NCBI RefSeq assembly: GCF_003966145.1
Contig: NZ_RXNR01000016.1
Coordinates: 1 to 64,000, forward strand
Direction: 5' to 3'
Length of the DNA: 64,000 bases
DNA from: Lysinibacillus telephonicus
Lineage (GTDB): Bacteria; Bacillota; Bacilli; Bacillales_A; Planococcaceae
Of the stretch, positions 53,107-61,294 are shown piece by piece. A program made the position numbers and the translations under genes. The notes beneath the pieces are model-generated. The model made no database searches, had not been told where the DNA came from, and saw only the letters and a program-made list of their open reading frames with translations. How positions within the stretch are numbered: the first letter of the stretch is position 1; every line of letters starts with the position of its first letter.

Positions 53107-53655
53107 TGTGGATAACTTAAAGTTATTAACAAAAATAAGACACAACGGGTAGTGGAAGAAAATCCTTTTCTTTCCTACCTGTTTTTAGTTTGTTACAATG
53201 GTTTGTGGATAACATAAGTAGAAATGTGAATAAGTTTGTGGAAATTTCAGAATTTAAGGAGACGATAAAAAATGAAAGCATATAGCTGTGAAACCCATAT
53301 AAATCACGCTTTGGATGTGGTAGTAGCCGAGACGGAAGAGTATCCAATTATGGATATTTTAAATGAAGAAGAAAAGTTATCCACAAAATGTTCTTACTGT
53401 GAAGAACAAGCAACATATGTTGTATCAAGTAAATAACTTTACACTACATATAGATTGGTGTTGTGGATATGTGTATAACTTCTGTGGATAATTTGTTTGT
53501 AAACGAATTGTAAACGTGGATAAGTTGTTTATATTTAAATTTTCTAACTAAAAGAACAATAATAAATGCCCATCTATGAAGTATTTTAAATAAAATGACA
53601 GTATGGATTATCAATGTGGGTAAATAGATTATTAATGGATGGTAAAGGTGGATAA
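53107..53655. promoter_or_regulatory. DnaA-box cluster between htrC and rlmH
   Basis: Sites matching TTATNCACA on either strand: 53107-53115, 53204-53212, 53225-53233, 53377-53385, 53470-53478 and 53483-53491. One-mismatch copies: 53462, 53515 and 53647. That is six perfect boxes in 385 bases, as dense as oriC, and one lies within a coding gene. In B. subtilis a DnaA-box cluster is reported near yydA, the rlmH orthologue, where it titrates DnaA. Confidence 0.85.
53272..53436 (+). CDS. CxxH/CxxC small protein
   Basis: 54 residues, with AAGGAG 12 bases upstream of the ATG. Begins MKAYSCETHINHALDVVV; the pairs C6-x-x-H9 and C41-x-x-C44 (KCSYCEEQ) define the Bacillales CxxH/CxxC family, probably zinc-binding. 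It is found next to htrA and rlmH in many Bacillus genomes. Function unknown. Several DnaA boxes flank it and one is within it. Confidence 0.9.
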   Translation: MKAYSCETHINHALDVVVAETEEYPIMDILNEEEKLSTKCSYCEEQATYVVSSK

Positions 53656-53658
53656 GTT

Positions 53659-54138
53659 GTGAATATCACAATCATTTCAGTCGGAAAGTTAAAGGAAAAA
53701 TACTTAAAGATGGGGATTGAGGAGTACGTTAAGCGATTAAGTTCCTACGCGAAAATTGATTTAGTTGAAGTAGCTGATGAAAAAGCTCCTGAGCAATTAA
53801 GCGATGCCGAAATGGAAATCGTAAAGCGCAAAGAGGGCGAACGAATTTTGGCGAAGATATCAGAAGGCATGCACGTGATTGCACTAGCCATTGACGGTAA
53901 AATGAAATCCTCAGAAGAATTGGCTGCTGAGTTGGAATCTTTGATGACCTATGGAACGAGTAAAATAGCATTTGTTATTGGCGGATCTTTAGGACTTCAT
54001 GAGGATGTATTGCGACGCGCGGATGAGAAATTAAGCTTTGGCAAAATGACCCTACCGCATCAACTAATGAAATTAGTGCTTGTTGAGCAAATTTATCGGA
54101 GTTTTAGGATTATTAAGGGGGAACCTTACCACAAATAG
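53659..54138 (+). CDS. rlmH: 23S rRNA pseudouridine-1915 N3-methyltransferase RlmH
   Basis: 159 residues from GTG at 53659. It methylates m3-pseudouridine 1915 in 23S rRNA. SPOUT fold with [17 protein letters not shown] and the C-terminus [20 protein letters not shown] then GEPYHK. Its 3' end is the insertion site of the element described next; the C-terminus stays intact. In staphylococci the same gene end is the SCC attachment site. Confidence 0.97.
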   Translation: MNITIISVGKLKEKYLKMGIEEYVKRLSSYAKIDLVEVADEKAPEQLSDAEMEIVKRKEGERILAKISEGMHVIALAIDGKMKSSEELAAELESLMTYGTSKIAFVIGGSLGLHEDVLRRADEKLSFGKMTLPHQLMKLVLVEQIYRSFRIIKGEPYHK

Positions 54139-55761
54139 GTAATGGTTAGGTTTAAAATATAACCCTTTCAGAAGAAGAGGGGTTTGGTCATTGGTACTAT
54201 GTAGGCTTGGATCAGTAGGATCCAAGTCTTTATTTGGAATGTGGGCTATAAAGGAAAAGTAGATATTTTTTAGCTCTTTTTTGGTTGCTTCTATTCTTTC
54301 AATAGAAGTAACAAGAAGTTGCCTAAATTCCAAAACCGATAAATATTCTTTCAATTCCAGGAACTCTTGAAGCTGTAATTTAATGAACTCAGGTGTGACG
54401 GTATTGAGATTTGTACTTACATGAGTATTCTCAGTTATTGCTTCTTGCAACAGCTCTTTTGTATTGTCAATATCTGAACGTAATTCATTCAACCGCTGTT
54501 TTGCTTCTTCCACAGTGTAAACTTCTGACTCTACTAAGTCTTGAATACGCTTTTTTCTATTTTCAAGTTCAGTAAGCCTATTGTGAAGTAACTGGTACTC
54601 TGAGGATTGCTTATTAATATTGAACTGTTCCTTAATATTAGCATTGATTTCTTCCGTAATTCGTTCAATGATTACATCTGATAAAAGTGTATTTTGTAGT
54701 CTTTTAAATACTTCTTTTTCTATCCAATCAGCATCAATTAAATTTGGGCTACATACAGTTCGTCCTTTATTATGATACATCCCACACGCATAATAGCGTT
54801 TCTTCGTACCATCCCTGCGTTTTGCTCCGTATAGACTTGTCATATATGCTCCACATTGCGGGCATTTTAGGATAGATGTTAGTGGAAAAGTACCGCTATA
54901 CTGTCTTGGCGTTCCTGTTGCACGTTGCTTTCGGATAAGCTGTGCTTTATCCCAGGTATCCTCTTCAATGATTGGCTGATGGTTCCCCTTAGTTAAAATA
55001 TACTCAGTATTTTTCCCTTTTCGTCGATTAGTTTCCCAATTTACATATTGATTAAAGCGGATATAGCCTTTGTAAATAGGATTATCAAGGATAATAGATA
55101 CAGTGGAAACAGAAAAAGTATTCCCTTTCTTTGTACGTTTGCCAATTTTGTTCAAGTAATTGGAGATTTTTTTCGTACCCCATGCTTCGTTAACAAACTT
55201 ATTAAAGATAATTCTTACGGTTTCGGCTTCTTCAGGAACTACGACTAATTCTTTATCAACAGTCTCGTATCCTAAAACCTTTCCCCCATTCCATTTTCCA
55301 TTCCTTGCACGCTGTTTCATGCCCATCTGAACGTTCTCAGCCAATTCCTCACGTTGATATTGGGCTACGGATGCTAAGATATTAAACTGAAGGTTGCCGT
55401 GGGGGGTCCCGTATTCACCTTCTTTTATACTTATAAAGCGAACCTTGGCCTTGTGAATTTCCTCCACTATTTTTAGGGAATCGGATAGAGAACGACTAAG
55501 TCTACTAACCTTATAAGTGATAATAGCATCTAATTCACCTTTATTTACATCTCTTAACATACGATTCAAATCTGATCTTCCCTTCGTACTTTTCCCACTG
55601 ACGCCTTCATCTACATATACCCTAAGGACTATTTCTTTTCCAAAAATTTTGTGAGCGATTTGAGTTCCTTCTACTTCCTGTGCCTCCAAAGAAAACCCTT
55701 CTTCGGCTTGCTTGTCTGTAGATACTCGAATATAAAGACCTATAACCTTGGTTCTTTCCAT
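54073..55761 (-). CDS. Large serine recombinase (integrase) of the rlmH element
   Basis: 562 residues. Resolvase domain: Y10-I-R-V-S14 with catalytic Ser14, [12 protein letters not shown] (81-94), [16 protein letters not shown]. Recombinase domain about 160-280 ([20 protein letters not shown]). Zinc ribbon: C300, C303, C326, C337. Coiled coil about 385-445. The length is near that of CcrC and phage large serine integrases. Residues 542-562 are encoded opposite rlmH, so the stop codon lies in host DNA. A 50-residue ORF ends two bases upstream. Probably performs integration and excision at rlmH. Confidence 0.92.
   Translation of the reverse strand: MERTKVIGLYIRVSTDKQAEEGFSLEAQEVEGTQIAHKIFGKEIVLRVYVDEGVSGKSTKGRSDLNRMLRDVNKGELDAIITYKVSRLSRSLSDSLKIVEEIHKAKVRFISIKEGEYGTPHGNLQFNILASVAQYQREELAENVQMGMKQRARNGKWNGGKVLGYETVDKELVVVPEEAETVRIIFNKFVNEAWGTKKISNYLNKIGKRTKKGNTFSVSTVSIILDNPIYKGYIRFNQYVNWETNRRKGKNTEYILTKGNHQPIIEEDTWDKAQLIRKQRATGTPRQYSGTFPLTSILKCPQCGAYMTSLYGAKRRDGTKKRYYACGMYHNKGRTVCSPNLIDADWIEKEVFKRLQNTLLSDVIIERITEEINANIKEQFNINKQSSEYQLLHNRLTELENRKKRIQDLVESEVYTVEEAKQRLNELRSDIDNTKELLQEAITENTHVSTNLNTVTPEFIKLQLQEFLELKEYLSVLEFRQLLVTSIERIEATKKELKNIYFSFIAHIPNKDLDPTDPSLHSTNDQTPLLLKGLYFKPNHYLFVVRFPLNNPKTPINLLNKH
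54122..54147. other. Predicted left attachment site (attL) at the rlmH stop codon
   Basis: AACCTTACC (54122-54130) and GGTAATGGTT (54138-54147) form an imperfect dyad around ACAAATA; the rlmH TAG is 54136-54138. Serine integrase sites are imperfect dyads of 30-50 bp, and SCC elements use this end of rlmH. The exact crossover bases cannot be set without the right end, which is outside the window; I saw no second copy inside it. Confidence 0.5.
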
Positions 55762-55763
55762 AA

Positions 55764-55916
55764 TTAGGCACTCTCCTTTTGTAATTGATGTTTTTTGGTA
55801 ATGGCAATCATAAGAAGTTCAGCAATAATACTAATACTGTCTGATTGAACTTGTTCCTGTAAAATAATTGAGGGATTGGATTGAAAACTGGTAGAATTCT
55901 GTTGAAGTGTGTTCAT
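55764..55916 (-). CDS. 50-residue ORF upstream of the recombinase
   Basis: MNTLQQNSTSFQSNPSIILQ at the start, then a Gln/Ser-rich stretch, and IISIIAELLMIAITKK-like SIISIIAELLMIAIT in the centre, ending KESA. AAAGGAGG lies eight to ten bases upstream of the ATG. Its stop (55764) is two bases before the recombinase ATG, so the two are surely co-translated. No family recognised. It could be a recombination directionality factor or a leader peptide for translation control; both are speculation. Confidence 0.7.
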   Translation of the reverse strand: MNTLQQNSTSFQSNPSIILQEQVQSDSISIIAELLMIAITKKHQLQKESA

Positions 55917-55946
55917 AATGGGGGAACCTCCTTTAATTTGTGGGGA

Positions 55947-55974
55947 AGTTGTACGGGGATTAGGGTGTACAACT
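55947..55974. promoter_or_regulatory. Inverted repeat in the recombinase/regulator divergent gap
   Basis: AGTTGTAC (55947-55954) and GTACAACT (55967-55974) are a perfect 8-base inverted repeat with a 12-base spacer. TTGACT (55976-55981) starts two bases later. It is a likely operator for the divergent genes on either side. Confidence 0.6.
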
Positions 55975-56010
55975 GTTGACTATAGTATATGGACTTCCAG
56001 ATTAAGAATG

Positions 56011-56027
56011 GTATAAAAATTTTATAC
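56011..56027. promoter_or_regulatory. Palindrome upstream of the XRE regulator
   Basis: GTATAAAA, one A, TTTTATAC: a perfect 17-base palindrome, 24 bases before the XRE start. Its place and symmetry fit an autoregulatory operator; it could also be part of a promoter. Confidence 0.55.
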
Positions 56028-56050
56028 TTTTTTAGTGGGGGAATAAGAAA

Positions 56051-56557
56051 TTGAAAGAGTATGGTTTTATAGGGGATATAATCAATTATCTATTACATGG
56101 AGTCTCGGAACATATAATAGAAAATTTGCATATATGCAAAAAGGATGTTATTCAGCATGGTCTATCAGCAGAGGAATTAGATAATATCTCCTCATTGGTT
56201 AGCCAAAATGGGGAGGGTATGGTAACACTTGGACAATTTATAAACGAAATGCTCTATAAGGTACAAATGACACAACAAGAGCTCGCAGACAAAGCGGGAT
56301 TTTCAAAAGCTTATATCAGTCACTTAATCAATGGAAGAACGAATCCACCAAAATATAAACTGATAAGACTTGCTTTTGCTATGAAGCTGACAATCGAGGA
56401 AACAAATAAACTCCTAAAAATTAGAGGCTTTTCGTTGAACACATCGTTAAAGGATAAAATTATTGTCGCTTGTTTGGATTTGGAGATATATGACTTAATT
56501 AAAGTGGAAGAGGCATTGAACACTGTGGCTAATGCAAATGAATCGCTCTATGATTGA
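56051..56557 (+). CDS. XRE-family transcriptional regulator
   Basis: 168 residues from TTG at 56051 (AGTGGGGG upstream). The helix-turn-helix is central (about 70-128): MTQQELADKAGFSKAYISHL then INGRTNPPKYKLIRLAFAMK. The N-terminal 55 residues match nothing I recognise; the tail is a helical extension. Divergent from the recombinase, the usual place for an element's repressor. Strong terminator follows. Confidence 0.88.
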   Translation: MKEYGFIGDIINYLLHGVSEHIIENLHICKKDVIQHGLSAEELDNISSLVSQNGEGMVTLGQFINEMLYKVQMTQQELADKAGFSKAYISHLINGRTNPPKYKLIRLAFAMKLTIEETNKLLKIRGFSLNTSLKDKIIVACLDLEIYDLIKVEEALNTVANANESLYD

Positions 56558-56571
56558 ATGATAATATGGGT

Positions 56572-56614
56572 AAAAGAAAAGTGGCAGTCCTTAGGGCTGC
56601 TACTTTTCTTTTTT
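56572..56614 (+). terminator. XRE regulator terminator
   Basis: AAAAGAAAAGTGGCAG and CTGCTACTTTTCTTTT pair over 16 positions with one wobble around TCCTTAGGG, followed by T bases. Confidence 0.92.
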
Positions 56615-56705
56615 AATTTAACTAAGACAATGTAGAACCAGTTTTGCCATTATCAACTTTTGACAGTTTTCTAAAATAAATAAGAATCTCCCAAACCTTC
56701 CTATA

Positions 56706-56809
56706 ACACATTGTTAATCGCAATGTGTCAATAGTCCTTTAAATAGGTTGGGGTCGGGAAAATCTTTTTACAGTCCAGAGTAGATTGACATTAGATTTTA
56801 CCATTCCCG
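56706..56809. other. Candidate replication origin / inverted repeats before the Rep-like gene
   Basis: ACACATTG (56706-56713) and CAATGTGT (56721-56728) are a perfect 8-base inverted repeat with a 7-base loop. CGGGAAAATCT (56755-56765) is mirrored imperfectly by AGATTTTACCATTCCCG (56793-56809). Such hairpins in front of a rolling-circle rep gene fit a nick site or binding iterons, but no sequence here is diagnostic. No ORF occupies 56558-56837. Confidence 0.4.
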
Positions 56810-56837
56810 CTAATTTTTCCAAAGGAGTTGATGATTT

Positions 56838-57842
56838 ATGATTCATTCTGTTGAAATCTTACTGCCAGTTACGTATGAAGAGGTACAACAACTTTTTAAA
56901 CACAATAGAATAAAAGCAGAAGCATACGAAAAATTTGGAGCGGTCGTAAAAAAACTATCGCAAAATGTAAAAAATGAACACCCAGGTTTTTCATATACAT
57001 GGCTTTCTTCAATTGGTAAAGGCTTATGGAATGTTCATTTAAAAGTAGATATTGTAAAACTACTTAGGAAAAGTGAAATTACAGAAAAAGACTACCCAAG
57101 AGTTGAAGCTCTCATTAGGAAATTTCTGATTTCTCAATTTGGAAATTCATCGCATTTTGACGAGCATACTCTAACAAGAATTGATTATAAACTGGATGTA
57201 GTCATACCCAATAAAAATCACCAGAAGTTGATTTTTCACTTATACGAGAAATACACAGAGAGGTATCGTTTCAAAGAAAAAATTAAATGGGGTAAAGATG
57301 AACAAGGTAACCCCTTAAAATATGAAACTTCCCAATATCACAAATGCAAAAGTATAGAGTTCATTATTTATTCAAAGGAAGAGGAACGCATTGCAAAAGG
57401 TGAAGAGATACAGCCCTATGAGAAAGATGTAGTTCGCTTCGAGTTAAGACTAAAAAATGATCACTTAAATGCTATGAAGAGAAATGATGGCAAAGGCAAG
57501 AATAGAGTAAAAAAGTTGTCTGAATACTTTAAAGCAGACCTTTACCGAAAATATATGATTAATCATGTCACACCAATTATTAGAAAGGGGGATTATTATA
57601 AAATTACGAAGGCAGAGAAGATACTTGACGATAGTAATTTTTCAAGAAAGAAAAAAGAAAAACTTCGTTCATTCCTCGTTGATGTTAGTAAAAATGGAAT
57701 TGATGCCCCGAAACAATATCTTTCAAAACCCACTTACAGAAAATATCTCCAAGATTTAGAGGCAATAGGAATAAATCCAGTCCCCATCCCGAAAAACCGC
57801 AAAGATTTCCCTAACTTCATGCGAAATCCTTTTATTCTATAA
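56838..57842 (+). CDS. Replication protein resembling phage/plasmid gene II/X family
   Basis: 334 residues. The layout matches rolling-circle initiators of the gene II/X (phage CRI) type found in Firmicutes elements: opening MIHSVEILLPVTYEEV; TLTRIDYKLDVVI near 115; IEFIIYSKEEERIAKGE near 175, with a candidate catalytic Tyr; DVVRFELRLKNDHL. A classical HUH motif is not clear to me. C-terminal part is basic. AAAGGAG precedes the ATG. It suggests autonomous replication of the excised element. Otherwise it is a hypothetical protein. Confidence 0.6.
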   Translation: MIHSVEILLPVTYEEVQQLFKHNRIKAEAYEKFGAVVKKLSQNVKNEHPGFSYTWLSSIGKGLWNVHLKVDIVKLLRKSEITEKDYPRVEALIRKFLISQFGNSSHFDEHTLTRIDYKLDVVIPNKNHQKLIFHLYEKYTERYRFKEKIKWGKDEQGNPLKYETSQYHKCKSIEFIIYSKEEERIAKGEEIQPYEKDVVRFELRLKNDHLNAMKRNDGKGKNRVKKLSEYFKADLYRKYMINHVTPIIRKGDYYKITKAEKILDDSNFSRKKKEKLRSFLVDVSKNGIDAPKQYLSKPTYRKYLQDLEAIGINPVPIPKNRKDFPNFMRNPFIL

Positions 57843-57971
57843 CCTCCATTTTCAGTGTTCCAATTATTGTAGACTATAGGCTAATAAAATTTGGTAAAAT
57901 AGCAATATACAAGTGATTTCTTCCCCAAGTTTATTCCGCTTGGGAGTACATAAAGACGAAAAGGTGATTTT

Positions 57972-59981
57972 ATGTTGAATTTCCAAGAGAAAGTAAGTTT
58001 TATTTGGTCGATAGCAGAAATATTAAGGGGACCGTACAAGTCAGACGACTATGGTAAAGTCGTTTTACCAATGGCAGTTCTACGTAGATTTGATTGTGTA
58101 TTAGAAAAAACAAAAGATGCGGTTCTACAAAAGTATGAGCAGTTTAAAAACTTACCAGAAGAATCACGAGATGAAATTCTAAATCGTGAAGCAAAGCAAA
58201 AATTTAGTAACATCAGTAAATATGACTTTTCCAAGCTTTTAAGCGATGCTGATAATATTGCTGACAATTTACGTGATTACATAAACGGTTTTTCTAAGAC
58301 AGCAAGAGACATCATTGAGTATTTTGATTTTGATAAACAGATTGAAAAAATGGAACGTAACGATTTGCTATATCTCGTAGTTAAGCGTTTTAGTGAAATC
58401 GACTTGCACCCTGAAGTAGTATCTAATGTAGAGATGGGATATATCTTCGAGGAGCTAATCCGTAGATTTTCGGAACACGCAGAAGCTGGGGATCACTATA
58501 CGCCAAGAGAAGTCGTAAGGTTGATGGTCAATCTTTTATTTCTTGAAGACGAGGATATACTAACAAAATCTGGTATTACGCAAACGTTGTATGACAGTTG
58601 TGCGGGTACAGGTGGTATGGGTTCAGTAGCTCAAGAGTATTTAAAAGAGCTTAATCCAACAGCTGAATTAGAGTTCTTTGCTCAAGAAATTAACGAAGAA
58701 TCGTATGCCATTTGTAAAGCTGACATCTTAATTAAAGGGGAAGAAGCAAGAAACATTCGTTTTGGAAATACATTATCAAATGATGCGTTTTCTGATATGA
58801 AATTTGACTATCTGATTACGAACCCTCCTTATGGCGTGGAATGGAAGCCAGCAGAAAAGGCAGTAAAGGAAGAGTATGAAAACTTAGGCTTTAATGGTCG
58901 TTTTGGAGCGGGACTGCCTCGTATTAGCGATGGGCAACTTCTCTTTTTACAACATCTTGTATCCAAAATGAAGCCTGTTACAAAAGATAATCCGAAAGGT
59001 TCTCGTCTTGCTATTATCATGAATGGTTCTCCATTATTTACAGGTGATGCAGGAAGTGGAGAAAGTGAAATACGCAGGTATCTAATCGAAAATGATTTGG
59101 TAGAAGGAATAGTAGCAATGCCAAACGATTTATTTTACAATACGGGCATTTCAACGTACATTTGGATTTTAACAAACAATAAAAATCCATTACGAAAGGG
59201 GAAAATCCAGCTCGTAAATGCGGTCCATCTACACCAAAAAATGAAAAAGAGTATGGGGAACAAACGTAATGAACTGTCAGAGGAACATATCCATGAAATT
59301 GTTCGAATGTATGGTGATTTAAAAGAAGGAGAACACGTTAAAATCTTTGATAATGAAGATTTCGGATATCACAAAATTACTGTGGAGAGACCGTTACGCC
59401 TCAACTTTAAAATTGACGAAGAGAGAATAAACAGACTCTATGACCAAACGGCATTTGATAACTTATCAAAGTCAAGGAAAAAAGGCGAGGCAGGGTTGAA
59501 AGAGATAGAGTTAGGAGAGCAACAACAAAGAAACATCATGGAAGCACTTTTATCCATCAAATCAGATGTTCTCTATAAAAATAGAGAAGAATTTACAAAA
59601 ATGCTTAAAAAGCTGTTTAAAGAGAAGAATATAGCGATTAGTTCACCTTTACTTAAAGCTATCCTAAATGCTTTATCAGAAAAAGATGAAACAGCTGACA
59701 TTTGTAAAGACAGCAAAGGAAATCCTGAACCAGATGCAGAGCTACGTGATACAGAAAATGTCCCATTGAAAGAGGACATTCATGAATACTTTGAACGAGA
59801 AGTAAAACCGCATGTTCCTGATGCTTGGATTGATGAAAGCAAGACAAAGGTAGGTTATGAAATTCCATTTACACGCCATTTCTATCAATATACTGCACTA
59901 AGAAGCTCTGAGGTCATTAAGGAAGAGATTAAAGCGTTGGAAGAGAGTATTTTAGAGAAGTTGAAGAAGGTGATGGGGTGA
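57972..59981 (+). CDS. hsdM: Type I restriction-modification methyltransferase subunit HsdM
   Basis: 669 residues. The N-terminal HsdM_N helical domain (about 8-150) is followed by the N6-adenine methyltransferase with SAM motif DSCAGTGG (208-215) and catalytic NPPY (284-287). C-terminal part with GAGLPRISDGQLLFLQHL. Together with HsdS it methylates a bipartite target and protects host DNA. Four-base or one-base overlap with hsdS. Confidence 0.95.
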   Translation: MLNFQEKVSFIWSIAEILRGPYKSDDYGKVVLPMAVLRRFDCVLEKTKDAVLQKYEQFKNLPEESRDEILNREAKQKFSNISKYDFSKLLSDADNIADNLRDYINGFSKTARDIIEYFDFDKQIEKMERNDLLYLVVKRFSEIDLHPEVVSNVEMGYIFEELIRRFSEHAEAGDHYTPREVVRLMVNLLFLEDEDILTKSGITQTLYDSCAGTGGMGSVAQEYLKELNPTAELEFFAQEINEESYAICKADILIKGEEARNIRFGNTLSNDAFSDMKFDYLITNPPYGVEWKPAEKAVKEEYENLGFNGRFGAGLPRISDGQLLFLQHLVSKMKPVTKDNPKGSRLAIIMNGSPLFTGDAGSGESEIRRYLIENDLVEGIVAMPNDLFYNTGISTYIWILTNNKNPLRKGKIQLVNAVHLHQKMKKSMGNKRNELSEEHIHEIVRMYGDLKEGEHVKIFDNEDFGYHKITVERPLRLNFKIDEERINRLYDQTAFDNLSKSRKKGEAGLKEIELGEQQQRNIMEALLSIKSDVLYKNREEFTKMLKKLFKEKNIAISSPLLKAILNALSEKDETADICKDSKGNPEPDAELRDTENVPLKEDIHEYFEREVKPHVPDAWIDESKTKVGYEIPFTRHFYQYTALRSSEVIKEEIKALEESILEKLKKVMG

Positions 59982-61282
59982 TGAATAATAATTATAACTC
60001 AAGTAATATAGAACAGTTGGCAAAAATACCGAAGAATTGGAAGGTTGTAAAGTGGAAGTATCTTTCTAATGAACCTATGATGTATGGTGCAAACGAATCC
60101 GCAGAGTTAGATGATAGGGATCTGCCAAGGTATATTCGTATTACTGACTTGGATTCATATGGGAATCTAAAAGATGATACCTTTAAGTCTCTCCCTTTTG
60201 ATAAAGCGAAAGGATATATGTTAATTAATGGGGATATTTTGCTTGCAAGAAGTGGGGCAACTGTTGGCAAGGCATATATCCATAAAGACGATTTAGATGC
60301 TTGTTTTGCAGGCTATTTAATTCGATATAGACCTAATCAGTCTAAAATAAAACCGCAGTTGGTGTATTACTATACTCAAACAGGGTTATACGCTGATTGG
60401 ATTAGGGAAAACACAATTCAAGCAACTATTCAAAATGTTAGTGCAGAAAAATATGCAAATCTATCAATGCCTGTTCCGCCATTAGAGGAGCAGGGGAATA
60501 TTGTATATTTTCTTGACAATAAAACATCAGAAATCGACTCTCTCATAGCCGATAAGGAAAAGCTAATTGAATTGCTCGAAGAAAAACGCCAAGCCATTAT
60601 TACTGAAGCAGTTACAAAAGGATTAAATCCAAGTGTAAAAATGAAAGATTCAGGTGTGGAATGGATTGGGGAGATACCTGAGCATTGGGAAATCAACAAA
60701 TTAAAGTATTTAGTTTATTTGAGAAATGAAAAAGTGATAGATAACTATACCTTGCCATATGTAGGGTTAGAAAATATTGAATCAAAAACTGGTAATTTTA
60801 ATCCATCATTAGGTATAGAAGAACAATTAGTAGAAGGTACATCCAATGCTTTTTATTCAGGAGATGTTTTGTTTGGAAAACTAAGACCATATTTGGCTAA
60901 ATGCTTTGTAGCTAACTTTGAGGGCAAATGTACCACTGAGTTACTTGTGATGAAGACAAAAGAAAATATTATTTTGAATGAATATCTAAAATTTTTATTA
61001 CTAACAGATATATATATTCAAGTTATTAACTCTTCTACCTATGGTGCAAAAATGCCGAGGGCTAATTGGGACTTTATTAGTAATCTACTTATTCCTTTAC
61101 CAAATATTAAAGAACAAATGGAAATAATTAAAAATGTAAAAAATGAAATTACAACAATAGATGAACTTAGAGAAGAGCTTAAGTTGCAAATAGAGAAAAT
61201 TAAAGAATACCGCCAATCTCTCATCTATGAAGCTGTCACAGGGAAAATTGATGTGCGGGAGTATAAAAAAGTATTGTCATAA
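59978..61282 (+). CDS. hsdS: Type I restriction-modification specificity subunit HsdS
   Basis: 434 residues from GTG at 59978; ATG at 59981 is the more likely start. Two target-recognition domains, each opened by a similar phrase: PKNWKVVKWKYLS (about 18-30) and PEHWEINKLKYLV (about 232-244). Each is followed by a spacer helix with EEKRQAIITEAVTKGL and KEYRQSLIYEAVTGKI. The domains determine the two halves of the DNA target; these sequences cannot be read as a target. Confidence 0.93.
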   Translation: MMNNNYNSSNIEQLAKIPKNWKVVKWKYLSNEPMMYGANESAELDDRDLPRYIRITDLDSYGNLKDDTFKSLPFDKAKGYMLINGDILLARSGATVGKAYIHKDDLDACFAGYLIRYRPNQSKIKPQLVYYYTQTGLYADWIRENTIQATIQNVSAEKYANLSMPVPPLEEQGNIVYFLDNKTSEIDSLIADKEKLIELLEEKRQAIITEAVTKGLNPSVKMKDSGVEWIGEIPEHWEINKLKYLVYLRNEKVIDNYTLPYVGLENIESKTGNFNPSLGIEEQLVEGTSNAFYSGDVLFGKLRPYLAKCFVANFEGKCTTELLVMKTKENIILNEYLKFLLLTDIYIQVINSSTYGAKMPRANWDFISNLLIPLPNIKEQMEIIKNVKNEITTIDELREELKLQIEKIKEYRQSLIYEAVTGKIDVREYKKVLS

Positions 61283-61294
61283 GGGGTGAGAGAA

